A stretch of DNA of 50,558 nucleotides from UBA1181 sp045600225 (GCA_045600225.1 JAZRXL010000078.1:1-50558), one strand, 5' to 3'. Positions 16,509-26,275 are shown, counted from the first letter of the stretch. The notes: a model not told the origin generated them from the sequence alone. Program-made: numbers and translations.

Positions 16509-17552
16509 TTAGTTGTTCTCTGGACGAAGCTTTCTAACAACTGCACCAGCACGCCACATTTCGCTCTCACGAAGAGCAGCCAACTCCTTCTCCAATCCAG
16601 CACGGTAGTCTTTCTTAGAGTTAGAATCGATAGAGATTTGTGCCTCGTTACCAGTGATAACTGAGTTGTAAAGCTTTTGCATAACTGGCTTGATAGCGTC
16701 GTGGAAAGGAGTCATCCAATCCAAAGCACCACGTTGAGCAGTAGTAGAGCAGTTTGCATACATCCAATCCATACCGTTCTCTGCGAATAGCGGCATCAAA
16801 GATTGAGTCAACTCCTCAACTGTCTCGTTGAATGCCTCTGATGGAGAGTGACCATTCTCACGAAGAACCTCGTATTGAGCCAAAAGCAAACCTTGGATAG
16901 CACCCATCAAAGAACCACGCTCACCAGTCAAGTCAGAAGTAGCCTCCTTGGTGAAAGTAGTCTCGAACAAGTATCCAGAACCAACACCAATACCAAGAGC
17001 GATAACCTTCTCCCAAGCGTGGCCAGAAGCGTCTTGATAGATAGCGTATGAAGAGTTCAAACCACGGCCTTGAACGAACATACGACGAAGTGAAGTACCA
17101 GATCCCTTAGGAGCGATCAAGATAACATCAACATCTTTTGGAGGAACGATACCTGTACGGTCATTCCAAGTAATAGCAAAACCATGAGAGAAATACAAAG
17201 TCTTACCTGGAGTCAAATACTTCTTGATCATTGGCCAGCACTCGATTTGAGCTGCGTCTGAAAGAAGAACTTGGATAATAGTAGCTTTTTGACAAGCCTC
17301 TTCGATACCAAACAAAGTCTCTCCTGGTACCCATCCGTCTGCTACTGCCTTATCATAAGTCTTTCCTGGACGTTGTCCTACGATTACGTTGAATCCGTTG
17401 TCACGCAAATTCATAGATTGACCAGGTCCTTGTACACCATAACCAATAACAGCGATAGTTTCGTTCTTCAAAACTTCGCGTGCTTTCTCTAATGGAAACT
17501 CTTCGCGGGTAACTACGTTTTCGATTACACCGCCAAAATTCATTTCTGCCAT
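16509..17552 (-). CDS. ilvC: Ketol-acid reductoisomerase
   Basis: A 347-residue enzyme of branched-chain amino acid synthesis that isomerises and reduces acetolactate or acetohydroxybutyrate with NAD(P)H and Mg. The Rossmann motif GYGVQGPGQSMNLRDNG (about 37-53) and the metal-binding DLTGERGSLMGAIQG and ETVEELTQ segments of the knotted domain are present. The length suits class I enzymes. Other ilv genes are not in the window, and a good promoter lies just upstream, so it is transcribed alone or with the downstream secreted protein. Codon choice is strongly biased, which suggests high expression. Confidence 0.96.
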   Translation of the reverse strand: MAEMNFGGVIENVVTREEFPLEKAREVLKNETIAVIGYGVQGPGQSMNLRDNGFNVIVGQRPGKTYDKAVADGWVPGETLFGIEEACQKATIIQVLLSDAAQIECWPMIKKYLTPGKTLYFSHGFAITWNDRTGIVPPKDVDVILIAPKGSGTSLRRMFVQGRGLNSSYAIYQDASGHAWEKVIALGIGVGSGYLFETTFTKEATSDLTGERGSLMGAIQGLLLAQYEVLRENGHSPSEAFNETVEELTQSLMPLFAENGMDWMYANCSTTAQRGALDWMTPFHDAIKPVMQKLYNSVITGNEAQISIDSNSKKDYRAGLEKELAALRESEMWRAGAVVRKLRPENN

Positions 17553-17598
17553 TTTTTATTATTTATTAAGCATTAAAATTATATTTCTATATTTTTTG

Positions 17599-17629
17599 CA
17601 AAGGTAATATTAAAAATTACATTTTCAAA
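17599..17629 (-). promoter_or_regulatory. Promoter of ilvC
   Basis: On the minus strand TTTG (17626-17629) and TACCTTTG (17599-17606) are separated by 19 bases, 47 bases from the ATG. Confidence 0.7.
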
Positions 17630-17736
17630 TACTTGTTTTAAAAAACCTGTTGAAGAAAATGCTTTTTTGTTATTTTCAATATAATTATTATCTCATTTTG
17701 ATAAGGCAAGTTTCTCTCTTCTTTTTAATTTAGTTG

Positions 17737-17744
17737 TATCTTTG
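17737..17744 (+). promoter_or_regulatory. -7 element of the M16 protease gene
   Basis: TATCTTTG lies 55 bases upstream of the ATG at 17800. No good -33 box is seen. Confidence 0.5.
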
Positions 17745-17799
17745 CGATAATAGTTTATAACAAAGGATCTTATTAAGATTTTTATAAAGTAGATTGTTT

Positions 17800-20622
17800 A
17801 TGAATAAGTTTTTTACAGGTGCTATTGCTCTTCTGTTTTCTTCTGCTGTTTCTTCTCAAAATAGCATGGAGCCAATTAAGATGGATCCTTCTTTGAGATA
17901 TGGTATATTGGAAAATGGATTGACATACTATATCCGTCATAATAATGTGGTTCCTGATAGGGCTGATTTCTATATAGCACAAAATGTGGGTGCCATTTTG
18001 GAAGAGGATAATCAAAATGGATTGGCTCACTTTTTGGAACATATGGCATTTAATGGAACTAAGAATTTCCCGGGGAAACAGCTTATTAATTATATGGAAT
18101 CTATTGGGGTGCAGTTTGGTAATAATATTAATGCGTATACTTCGATTGATGAGACGGTCTACAATCTTAAATCGGTTCCCACTATTAGGGAATCAATTGT
18201 AGATTCTGCATTGTTGGTTCTTCACGATTGGTCTGGTTTCATCTCGTTAGAGGGTGATGAGATTGATAAGGAGAGAGGGGTCATTCGTGAAGAGTGGCGT
18301 ACTCGTATGAATGCCAATCGTCGTATTTGGAAGGCATCCCTTCCTATTCTGTATCCTAATTCTCAATATGCAAAAAGAGATGTGATTGGAGATACTGCAA
18401 TCATTAACAATTTCAAACATGATACTCTTCGTGCTTACTATCATCGTTGGTATCGTCCTGATTTGCAAGCCATCATCGTGGTGGGTGATATTGATGTAGA
18501 TAAGGTAGAGGCGAAAGTAAAGGATATGTGGAAGGATATTCCTAAACGCGTCCATCCTGATGTGCGTCCAATCTATCCTGTTTATCCTAATGAGGAACCG
18601 CTCATCGCTATACTAACAGACGAGGAGGCGAAGAATAGTCGTGTGCAGATCCAATACCGCCATTCTCCTATGCCTGATAGAGTGAAGGCAAGCATAACGG
18701 GCTACATGATGACATTGGCTTATAGCCTGATAGAGAATATGGTAAGTGACCGATTGGATGAACTTTCAAATAAGGCGGATGCTCCTTTTGCGGCTGGTTA
18801 TGTTGGATATGGAGAGGATGTTCGTCCCATTGATGCCTTTTCTCTAATTGCTATTCCTTTGGAAGGAAAAGAGTCTTCTGCATTCACTGCCTTGTTAGAG
18901 GAAGCTGAACGTATGAAACGATATGGTTTCTCGGAAACCGAATTGGAAAGAGCTAAGTTGAATTTGTTGAGTAGTTATGAGAAGGCTTATAATGAAAGAA
19001 GCAAAACGAAAAATGATTCGTACGTAAAAGAGTATATTCAAAACTTCTTGGATTTCTCACCAGTCCCTGGAATAGAGTGGGAGTATGCGAAGTCGAATGA
19101 GTTGCTTACAATTCTTTCTCTTGACATGGTAAATGAGGTGGCAAAAAATTTTGTGACTGATAAAAACCAGGTTGTCTTGATGTCGGGTCCTAAAAAAGAG
19201 GCGGTGAAATTCCCTACAGAGGAACAAATCAAACAAATGTTGAACGATATTAAGACAACAGAGTTAAAGCCTTATGAAGAAAAGCAGATTGACACCCGTT
19301 TGATTGATGATAAGCTAAAGGCACAAAAGGTTAAGTCCTCAAAATCTAATGACGACATTACAGGAGTGACAGAGTGGGTGTTGGGTAATGGAATGCGTAT
19401 CATTCTTCAACCAACTCAGTTGAAAGAGGATGAGATCTTAATCTACGGATTTAGTAGGGGAGGAACCTCTCAGATTTCAGATCTGTCTGTTCTTGCTTCT
19501 GCAAGTATCTGCTCTTCCATAGCAACAAACAATGGTATGGGTAAGTTTAATCAGATGGATTTGTCGAAGGCATTGGCTGGTAAGTATGTGAGTCTACGTC
19601 CTTCGGTTACTGCTTATGATGAAAGTTTTTCTGGAAACTCTACGATAAAAGATTTTGAAACATTGCTTCAGTTGGTTTATTTGACATTCAAAGGAACCCG
19701 AAAAGATGATGATAGTTATGCTGCATTGATGAATCAATACAGAGTCTCTTTGGCTAATGCAGACAAAGACCCTGCTCGTGCATTCCAAGATACTATTCGA
19801 AGCATGGTGAGCAATCATCATCCAAGAAGTTTCTCAATGGATTTGAAACGATTGGAGGAGGTGTCGCAAGAGAAGGCCTTGGAGATTTTTGATCGTAGAT
19901 TTGAGGATCCAAAAGACTTTACGGTTTACTTGGTTGGTAACATAGACCTTGATTCTGTAAAACCTCTTGTTGAGACTTATCTGGGAGGAATTCCTAAACA
20001 AAAGAAGATGAAAGAGGAGAATTGGATTGATTTAGGATTGCGATCTCCAAAAGGTTTGGTTGAGAATAAGTTTGAAAGGGAGATGCAAGTGAATAAGACA
20101 TCAAACTTTGTTTATTTTACAGGTGATTTCGATTATACATTGAAAAATAATCTGACGCTTCAATTGATTGCAGATATATTGGATATTCGTTATTTAGAGT
20201 CGATGAGAGAGGATGAGGGTGGTACCTATGGTGTAAGTGTCCGTTCCTCTTTATCTCGCATACCTGTATGCAAAGGTTCTCTACAAATGGTGTTTGATGC
20301 AGCTCCTGAATTACAAGAGAAATTGATGGGGTTGATTCACGATGAGATAACTAAGATGATTAAAGAGGGTCCTATTGATAGCGATTTTAATAAGGTAAAG
20401 GAAAATCTTAAAAACAAGTATGCCGAGAACCAGAAAGAGAATAAATGGGTGTTGAATGCTCTTGTGTCTTACTACAAGGATGGTATAGATCTTCGAAAGG
20501 AGTATATTGCCACATTGGATGCAATCAAAAAAGAGGATGTTCGAGATATGTTGAAGGCTTTGATGGATCAAGGTAATGAGATTAAGGTGGTGATGTCGCC
20601 TCAGAAAATAGATAATAAATAA
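17800..20622 (+). CDS. Exported M16 (pitrilysin/insulinase) zinc metalloprotease, full length
   Basis: A 940-residue protease with both halves of the M16 clam-shell fused in one chain. I prefer the ATG at 17800 over the TTG at 17794; it starts a signal peptide (MNKFFTGAIALLFSSAVSSQ). The zinc motif HxxEH is intact (H77, E80, H81 in HFLEHMAFNGT), and the distal acidic region DKERGVIREEW follows. The second half carries the Arg/Tyr-type segment MREDEGGTYGV near the end. It probably degrades peptides in the periplasm. The small secreted protein 20 bases downstream is likely co-transcribed. It contrasts with the motif-less M16 relative at 34.8 kb. Confidence 0.92.
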   Translation: MNKFFTGAIALLFSSAVSSQNSMEPIKMDPSLRYGILENGLTYYIRHNNVVPDRADFYIAQNVGAILEEDNQNGLAHFLEHMAFNGTKNFPGKQLINYMESIGVQFGNNINAYTSIDETVYNLKSVPTIRESIVDSALLVLHDWSGFISLEGDEIDKERGVIREEWRTRMNANRRIWKASLPILYPNSQYAKRDVIGDTAIINNFKHDTLRAYYHRWYRPDLQAIIVVGDIDVDKVEAKVKDMWKDIPKRVHPDVRPIYPVYPNEEPLIAILTDEEAKNSRVQIQYRHSPMPDRVKASITGYMMTLAYSLIENMVSDRLDELSNKADAPFAAGYVGYGEDVRPIDAFSLIAIPLEGKESSAFTALLEEAERMKRYGFSETELERAKLNLLSSYEKAYNERSKTKNDSYVKEYIQNFLDFSPVPGIEWEYAKSNELLTILSLDMVNEVAKNFVTDKNQVVLMSGPKKEAVKFPTEEQIKQMLNDIKTTELKPYEEKQIDTRLIDDKLKAQKVKSSKSNDDITGVTEWVLGNGMRIILQPTQLKEDEILIYGFSRGGTSQISDLSVLASASICSSIATNNGMGKFNQMDLSKALAGKYVSLRPSVTAYDESFSGNSTIKDFETLLQLVYLTFKGTRKDDDSYAALMNQYRVSLANADKDPARAFQDTIRSMVSNHHPRSFSMDLKRLEEVSQEKALEIFDRRFEDPKDFTVYLVGNIDLDSVKPLVETYLGGIPKQKKMKEENWIDLGLRSPKGLVENKFEREMQVNKTSNFVYFTGDFDYTLKNNLTLQLIADILDIRYLESMREDEGGTYGVSVRSSLSRIPVCKGSLQMVFDAAPELQEKLMGLIHDEITKMIKEGPIDSDFNKVKENLKNKYAENQKENKWVLNALVSYYKDGIDLRKEYIATLDAIKKEDVRDMLKALMDQGNEIKVVMSPQKIDNK

Positions 20623-20641
20623 CTTAAATAAATAGAATGGT

Positions 20642-21142
20642 ATGAAGAAAATTGTTTCAATGCTTTGTATGGCCACATTGATGGGCCTTTCTGTAAATGC
20701 GCAGAAGATAGAAGAGGGATCGTTGGATGTCTTGAAGAATGAGAAGATTGTTGGTCTTCAGGTTGATTATTCATCAGCTAAAATTCATGACATGAGTGAG
20801 GATGAGTTCGCCGAAAAGGAGCAGGACTGGTATAAGGATAAGAAAGGTATCATCGAGAATGTTAGAGATGGTATTACAGATGAATGTGAGAATCTAACAT
20901 TGCTAATAGACTCGAAGAAGTTCTATACACTAAGGGTGAATGTGATTAGTGTGAGTCGTAGAGGAACTACTGTTGCATCTGTAGATGTCTTGGATACGGA
21001 GGGAAATATCGTATGTAAGATCTCTGAAGTCTCAGGACTTGGAGGTTCAATAGGAACACAGTTGAGACTTATCAAACAGGGTGCAGAAAACTTAGGAGAG
21101 AATATAGGAAAGTTCTTGTATAAGCAACTAAAAGGAAAATAA
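20642..21142 (+). CDS. Small secreted protein of unknown function
   Basis: A 166-residue protein with a signal peptide (MKKIVSMLCMATLMGLSVNAQ). The mature part is acidic and then beta-rich, with a KFYTLRVNVISVSRRG segment and a VDVLDTEGNIVCKI strand pair, and ends in a glycine-spaced helix. I do not recognise the family. It lies 20 bases after the M16 protease gene and before a strong terminator, so the two probably form one operon and it may act with the protease. Confidence 0.75.
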   Translation: MKKIVSMLCMATLMGLSVNAQKIEEGSLDVLKNEKIVGLQVDYSSAKIHDMSEDEFAEKEQDWYKDKKGIIENVRDGITDECENLTLLIDSKKFYTLRVNVISVSRRGTTVASVDVLDTEGNIVCKISEVSGLGGSIGTQLRLIKQGAENLGENIGKFLYKQLKGK

Positions 21143-21166
21143 TTTCAAAGGGTAAAGGAAAAAGTA

Positions 21167-21203
21167 AGAGAGGATGGGTCATTTTGATTCATCCTCTCTT
21201 TTT
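21167..21203. terminator. Bidirectional terminator between convergent units
   Basis: A 10-bp perfect stem (21167-21176 with 21190-21199) is followed by five T residues on the plus strand and a T-rich tail on the minus strand. It serves the secreted-protein gene and the nucleotidyltransferase gene. Confidence 0.8.
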
Positions 21204-21216
21204 GCATATGTTGTTT

Positions 21217-21951
21217 TTAAAACGTCTTGACTAATTCTTCTGCTTCTTTTAAACTGTCTAATTTGCCGACGTCAATCATTCTAACGTCATCTTTGAGATA
21301 TCCTCCGATTCTTATTTTCGCAGCAGTAGATAGGTAAAAATCCATGATCGGAAATTTAGCAGGATATTCCTCCATGTATTGGAATATCTCAGGGGAAATG
21401 ATATGGATGCCAGAAAAAGCGTGCTGTACAAGCTGATTTGCATCTAAATCGTCAAAAGGCGACTTGGTTTCTCCTGTTTGTGTGTTTATCCATCCCTTTA
21501 ACCTTTCCTCTTGATCGAATAGAAGGTAGCGGGATGTCTTTCTGTTTTTTACCATCAATGTAGCCATATTGTTGCTTTCAATATGAGTATCGTACATCTC
21601 CTTTAATTTTGCATCCGATAGAATATCTACATTGTGAATAAGAAAAGGTTTCCCATCGTCAAAGAAGTGGGAGGCTTTCTTGATGCCACCTCCAGTGTCG
21701 AGAAGCATCTCTCTCTCGTCCGATATTTCGATACGAAGCCCAAAGTTCTTCTTCTCTTTAAGAAACTCTATGATCTTATCAGCGTGATGGTGTACATTGA
21801 CGATTATCTCTTCGAAGCCTTCGTTGGCAAGTTTCTCAACAACGCGTTCTAGTAGCGTTTGTCCAGCAATAGGGACAAGCGCTTTGGGAATAGTATCGGT
21901 TATGGGTTTTAAGCGTGTGCCTAATCCTGCCGCAAAAATCATTGCTTTCAT
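21217..21951 (-). CDS. Sugar-1-phosphate nucleotidyltransferase (MurU-like)
   Basis: A 244-residue NTP-transferase fold protein. The N-terminal MKAMIFAAGLGTRLKPITDTIPKAL is the classical nucleotide-binding loop; it is followed by HHHADKI and a metal-binding VDILSD acidic motif. Length and sequence resemble MurU (N-acetylmuramate-1-P uridylyltransferase) and mannose-1-P guanylyltransferase-like enzymes; the substrate cannot be decided here. A MurU partner kinase (AmgK) is not adjacent. It lies 8 bases after the S41 protease gene, and the two form an operon with rarA. Confidence 0.8.
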   Translation of the reverse strand: MKAMIFAAGLGTRLKPITDTIPKALVPIAGQTLLERVVEKLANEGFEEIIVNVHHHADKIIEFLKEKKNFGLRIEISDEREMLLDTGGGIKKASHFFDDGKPFLIHNVDILSDAKLKEMYDTHIESNNMATLMVKNRKTSRYLLFDQEERLKGWINTQTGETKSPFDDLDANQLVQHAFSGIHIISPEIFQYMEEYPAKFPIMDFYLSTAAKIRIGGYLKDDVRMIDVGKLDSLKEAEELVKTF

Positions 21952-21959
21952 AGCTCTCC

Positions 21960-23639
21960 TTATTTTTTGTTAGACGAGTCATTCTTAGGTTGCAATAGTG
22001 ATTTGTATCTCTCTGGATCTTTTAGAATCTTAATTGCTTCTGCCTTTTGCTCGTCATATTTTAATGTCTCTGCAATAGAACCTTTTTGATAATAAGTTTG
22101 CTTCATAATCTCAATGCTGATTAGTTTGCAAATCTCATCTTTGAATAGGTTCAAATCTTTCTCCAAGTTGTGTGAGAGTTTCTTTTCCAATGCTTCAAAT
22201 TCATCTTTGGAGAATTCGTAATAACCCTCAGTTTTGGCTACATCCTTCAGTTTTGTAAGGACCTCTTCTGTCTTCAACTTATAACTGAAATCTTGTTTGC
22301 TTGCATATGCTTTGAAATCATCATAATCGTTGAATTTGAATTGCTTAGGCGATTCTATTTTGCTGTGAGAAGAGATGTATTTCGTTGCATAATTGAAGAT
22401 GATGTTCTCTGTGTAAAGATAGTAACTGATGGTAGAGAGGTTCTTTGTCTCTATTGTTACATCGGGTGTGATACCTCCTCCGTCTCTTACAATTCTACCA
22501 TTTTTAGTTTTGAATTCTGTTGTCAAACTATCAGGAATTCTTTTTACTGATCCATCCTCGTCTCTCTCTGCATAGTTGATGGCTTGAACGCATCTGCCAC
22601 TTGGAATATAATATTTTGAGATGGTCAATTTCAGTTTTCCTCCAAATGGAAGGTTACGAGTGGATTGAACCAATCCCTTTCCATAGGTTCTTTCACCAAC
22701 GATTACTGCTCTGTCTAGGTCTTGGAGCGCGCCCGAGAATACCTCTGATGCAGAGGCTGAATTGCGATTAACCAGCATCACAATAGGAATTTGGTTATCG
22801 ATAGGGTTCTTTGTGGCTTTGCATACCTCGTCTAGTTGTTTTACCTTGCTTTTGGTAAATACGATGGTGGATTGGTTGTCGATAAAGTAATTCACAATCT
22901 CAACAGCTTGGTCCAATAGACCGCCAGGATTGTTTCGTAGGTCGATGATTAGGGAGTTGATTTTTTTGTTCTCCTTTAAATCTAAGAATGCTTTTTTGAA
23001 ATTTTCTGCCGAATTCTCTGTAAAACTAGAAAAGCGGATGTATCCAATGCCATTCTCTAAGGTGTCACAATATTCTATATTAGGAAGAGTGATCTTTTCT
23101 CGTAGAAATTTCACTTTTCTTTTTTCCTCCGTGATTGGGTCTTGTACCTCCACCTTGATGGTAGTACCTCCTTCTCCGCGGAGTAGCTCACTAACTTCAC
23201 TGATTGTCTTCTTTTCTGTGCTTTTTCCATCGATTTCTAATATTCTGTCTCCAGCTCTCAGTCCGCTTTTGTATGCGGGACATCCTTCATAGATTTCTGA
23301 TATGCAGATATGATCTTTTATTTTGCTGATAGATGCACCGACACCTGCATACTCACCAGTAAGCATAAACTTAAAGTCATCTTCTTCCTCTTTGGGAATG
23401 TAGACCGTGTATGGATCTAATTCGTTGAGCATTGCGTCTATACCACTTTTTACAACTGTTTTGGGGTCTATGGTGTCCACATAATAAAGATCTAACTCTT
23501 TGTAAAGAAGATTGAATAGATCCAAGTTCTTTGAGATATTCTCATAATGGCTGTCTATCGAATCATTTACAGACGAGGCTTGTATGCCAGCAGGAAGCAA
23601 GCATGCCGCTACGATTATATTTAAAAGTCTTTTCTTCAT
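21960..23639 (-). CDS. S41-family carboxy-terminal processing peptidase
   Basis: A 559-residue tail-specific serine protease. The ATG at 23639 starts a signal peptide (MKKRLLNIIVAACLLPAG); the longer frame would overlap rarA. Order: N-terminal helical region, PDZ domain (about 93-170; GVGASISKI, GLRAGDRILEIDG), then the S41 catalytic domain with LRNNPGG (235-241), the Ser in NRNSASASE (catalytic S296) and the Lys in TYGKGLVQ (K321). A helical C-terminal extension of about 170 residues follows. It acts in the periplasm. The gene lies 20 bases after rarA and 8 before the nucleotidyltransferase gene. Confidence 0.92.
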   Translation of the reverse strand: MKKRLLNIIVAACLLPAGIQASSVNDSIDSHYENISKNLDLFNLLYKELDLYYVDTIDPKTVVKSGIDAMLNELDPYTVYIPKEEEDDFKFMLTGEYAGVGASISKIKDHICISEIYEGCPAYKSGLRAGDRILEIDGKSTEKKTISEVSELLRGEGGTTIKVEVQDPITEEKRKVKFLREKITLPNIEYCDTLENGIGYIRFSSFTENSAENFKKAFLDLKENKKINSLIIDLRNNPGGLLDQAVEIVNYFIDNQSTIVFTKSKVKQLDEVCKATKNPIDNQIPIVMLVNRNSASASEVFSGALQDLDRAVIVGERTYGKGLVQSTRNLPFGGKLKLTISKYYIPSGRCVQAINYAERDEDGSVKRIPDSLTTEFKTKNGRIVRDGGGITPDVTIETKNLSTISYYLYTENIIFNYATKYISSHSKIESPKQFKFNDYDDFKAYASKQDFSYKLKTEEVLTKLKDVAKTEGYYEFSKDEFEALEKKLSHNLEKDLNLFKDEICKLISIEIMKQTYYQKGSIAETLKYDEQKAEAIKILKDPERYKSLLQPKNDSSNKK

Positions 23640-23659
23640 ATTTGTTGGATGATAGTTTC

Positions 23660-24949
23660 TTAATATTTTTTGTGGTTCCCCCACAATCCTTTCATTCTCT
23701 CGGTCAGCTTGTTTTCTGCCGCATTGTCTTGTGGTATCCAGAATTGAGTGCCAGATATTTTAGAAGGTAGAAACTCTTGTACAACAAAGTGTCCTGGATA
23801 GTCGTGAGAGTATTTGTAATCTTTGCCATAGTCTAGTTTCTCCATCAGTTTTGTTGGCGCATTTCTCAAATGTAGAGGAACAGGGAGGTTGCCAGTCTCT
23901 TGTACCTTGGCAAGCGCAGAGCCAATAGACAAGTAGGCAGAGTTACTTTTCGGACTAGTTGCCAAATAGACAGTGGTCTCTGCCAATACGATTCTTCCTT
24001 CTGGCCATCCAACCTTGTGTATGGCATCAAAGCAAGCGTTCGCCAACAGAAGGGCATTCGGGTTGGCCAACCCTATATCTTCTGCGGCTGAGATGACGAG
24101 GCGACGGGCAATGAATTTGGGATCTTCGCCTCCGTCAACCATTCTGGCTAACCAATAGATCGCACCATCAGGGTCGCTTCCTCGTATTGATTTTATAAAG
24201 GCAGAGATGATGTCGTAATGCATCTCTCCATTTTTATCGTATGCGTTTGGATTTTCTTGTAAACGTTCTGTTACCTTCTGGTTGGTAAAGTGTATTTCAT
24301 CACTGTTTTCCTCTGCGTTGATGACCAACTCGAGAATATTGAGTAGTTTCCTTGCATCTCCACCTGCGAAGCGAAGTAGAGACTCGGTTTCGTCGAAGAA
24401 GATTTTTTTCTCTTTTAATATTTTATCTTCTTTTACCACTCTGTTTGCTAACTCCATCAAATCTTCGTCTTCCTGATGTTTCAACACATAGACTTGACAG
24501 CGGGACAAAAGGGGAGTGATGACCTCGAAAGATGGGTTCTCGGTGGTAGCTCCAATGAGAATAACAATACCTTGCTCTACGGCACCCAACAAGGAGTCCT
24601 GCTGAGCCTTGGAGAAACGATGGATCTCATCGATAAAGAGAATGGGAGGTTCTGGGTTGAACAATCGCGTACTCTTTGCCTTTTCGATGATGTCTCTAAC
24701 ATCTTTCACGCCAGAACTGATAGCGCTAAGCGTGAAGAACGAACGCTCTAATTTTTTTGCGATAATGCCTGCAAGTGTGGTTTTTCCCACTCCTGGAGGA
24801 CCCCATAAAATGAAAGAGGAGATCCTGCCTGATTCTATCATTTTACGAAGAATGGCGTTCTCTCCGACCAAATGTTTTTGGCCAACATATTCGTCTAATG
24901 TTTTAGGACGAACGCGTTCTGCTAATGGTTGTGTTAGACTAATGCTCAT
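23660..24949 (-). CDS. rarA: Replication-associated recombination protein RarA/MgsA AAA+ ATPase
   Basis: A 429-residue clamp-loader-like ATPase that acts at stalled replication forks. I start it at 24949 (MSISLTQPLAERVRP); the longer start at 24970 would lie inside the promoter. Walker A is WGPPGVGKTT (residues about 49-58) and Walker B is LFIDEIHRF (D107, E108). Sensor 1 ATTENP and the C-terminal MgsA tetramerisation domain (DGGEDPKFIARRLVISAAEDIG) are intact. It heads an operon with the S41 protease and the nucleotidyltransferase. Confidence 0.95.
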   Translation of the reverse strand: MSISLTQPLAERVRPKTLDEYVGQKHLVGENAILRKMIESGRISSFILWGPPGVGKTTLAGIIAKKLERSFFTLSAISSGVKDVRDIIEKAKSTRLFNPEPPILFIDEIHRFSKAQQDSLLGAVEQGIVILIGATTENPSFEVITPLLSRCQVYVLKHQEDEDLMELANRVVKEDKILKEKKIFFDETESLLRFAGGDARKLLNILELVINAEENSDEIHFTNQKVTERLQENPNAYDKNGEMHYDIISAFIKSIRGSDPDGAIYWLARMVDGGEDPKFIARRLVISAAEDIGLANPNALLLANACFDAIHKVGWPEGRIVLAETTVYLATSPKSNSAYLSIGSALAKVQETGNLPVPLHLRNAPTKLMEKLDYGKDYKYSHDYPGHFVVQEFLPSKISGTQFWIPQDNAAENKLTERMKGLWGNHKKY

Positions 24950-24967
24950 TGTATTTTTAAAGAGACA

Positions 24968-24999
24968 CAAATTTAAGTATTAGAGATGAATTTTTCAAA
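24968..24999 (-). promoter_or_regulatory. Promoter of the rarA operon
   Basis: On the minus strand TTTG (24996-24999) and TAAATTTG (24968-24975) are separated by exactly 20 bases. Confidence 0.75.
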
Positions 25000-25000
25000 T

Positions 25001-25034
25001 AAAAAAGCAACTCCAAGAATCTTGGAATTGCTTT
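25001..25034 (-). terminator. Terminator of the serine palmitoyltransferase gene
   Basis: A 14-bp stem with one mismatch (25004-25017 with 25021-25034) is followed by a long T run on the minus strand. The -33 box of the rarA promoter abuts it. Confidence 0.8.
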
Positions 25035-25058
25035 TGTCTATATTGGGTACTCTTTCTT

Positions 25059-26243
25059 TTATATTATACCTAATTGCTTTCCAACCTTTCCTATTTTCTC
25101 TAAAGCGGTTTGTACTTGAGCTTCTGTATGGGTTGCCATAAGAGAGAAACGAATTAGAGTATCGTTGGATGGTACGGCAGGACTCACAACTGGATTGACG
25201 AATATTCCCTCTTCGAATAGTAGTTTGGTGAAAAGGAAAGTCTTTTCGTTGTCTCTGATGAATAGAGGAATGATAGGAGTTTCTGTGTGTCCGATCTCGA
25301 AGCCTAAGTTTTTGAATCCGTCTAAGGCGATATGAGTGATCTTCCACAAGTGTTCCATTCTTTCTGGTTCATTTTGCATAATCTCCAAAGCTGCAAGTAC
25401 AGAGGCAGTTGCTGCTGGTGTGATGCTCGCACTGAAGATATATGGACGGGCAGAGTGTCTCAGCCAGTTGATTATAGAAGAGTCTGCTGCTATGAATCCT
25501 CCGATGGATGCTAATGATTTACTGAAGGTTCCCATTATTAGGTCTACGTCCTTGGTTAATCCAAAGTGGTCGCAGATACCGCGGCCTTGTCTACCAAAAA
25601 CACCAAGGCTATGTGCTTCGTCTACGTAGATGCTTGCATTGTATTTTTTACTCAATGCTACAATCTCAGGTAGTTTTGTGACATCTCCTTCCATGCTGAA
25701 AACGCCATCCACTACGATCAATTTCACTTTGTCAGGCTCACACATTTGAAGCTTTTGCTCCAAAGAAGCCATGTCGTTGTGCTTAAATTTGAGAGTCTTA
25801 GAGTAGGTTAGTTGCTTTCCTGTCATAATGGAAGCATGGTCTAACTCATCAAATAGAAGGTAGTCTTCTCGACCTGTAAGGTTTGAGACCACACCCATGT
25901 TGACATTGAAACCTGCAGAGAAGATTAAAGCTTCTTCTTTGCCAACAAATTCTGCTAGCTTTTTCTCTAATTCGATGTGGATGTCAAGCGTACCGTTCAA
26001 AAATCTTGAACCTGCACAGCCAGAACCATATTTCTTTGTGGCGGCAATGGCTGCTTCTTTAATTTTGGGATGGTTGGTTAGTCCTAAATAACTATTAGAA
26101 CCGAACATTAGAACCTTTTTCCCATTGATGGTAACCTCTGCATCCTGATCACCTTCAATTACGCGGAAATAAGGATATACACCTTTTGCCTTTACCTTTT
26201 GAGGCTCCGTGTATTGGGCAAGCTTTTCTTGTAATAAACCCAT
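25059..26243 (-). CDS. spt: Serine palmitoyltransferase (alpha-oxoamine synthase)
   Basis: A 394-residue PLP enzyme of the alpha-oxoamine synthase family. The PLP lysine is K242 in GTFSKSLASIGG, H136 in DELDHASIM stacks on the cofactor, and VDEAHS carries the PLP aspartate. Members use glycine, alanine or serine with an acyl-CoA. Bacteroidales homologues of this length (394 residues), often labelled 2-amino-3-ketobutyrate CoA ligase, are the serine palmitoyltransferases that start sphingolipid synthesis. The substrate call rests on that knowledge and on the absence of neighbouring tdh or bio genes. It is transcribed alone. Confidence 0.8.
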   Translation of the reverse strand: MGLLQEKLAQYTEPQKVKAKGVYPYFRVIEGDQDAEVTINGKKVLMFGSNSYLGLTNHPKIKEAAIAATKKYGSGCAGSRFLNGTLDIHIELEKKLAEFVGKEEALIFSAGFNVNMGVVSNLTGREDYLLFDELDHASIMTGKQLTYSKTLKFKHNDMASLEQKLQMCEPDKVKLIVVDGVFSMEGDVTKLPEIVALSKKYNASIYVDEAHSLGVFGRQGRGICDHFGLTKDVDLIMGTFSKSLASIGGFIAADSSIINWLRHSARPYIFSASITPAATASVLAALEIMQNEPERMEHLWKITHIALDGFKNLGFEIGHTETPIIPLFIRDNEKTFLFTKLLFEEGIFVNPVVSPAVPSNDTLIRFSLMATHTEAQVQTALEKIGKVGKQLGII

Positions 26244-26267
26244 TTTTTTTGATATAAATTTAGACTA

Positions 26268-26275
26268 CAAAAGTA
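26268..26275 (-). promoter_or_regulatory. -7 element of spt
   Basis: TACTTTTG on the minus strand, 24 bases before the ATG. No convincing -33 box. Confidence 0.45.

Noticed and set aside
24609..24983. A 124-codon plus-strand frame over the rarA gene
   Set aside because: It is the antisense shadow of the conserved RarA ATPase domain and shows no recognisable protein pattern.
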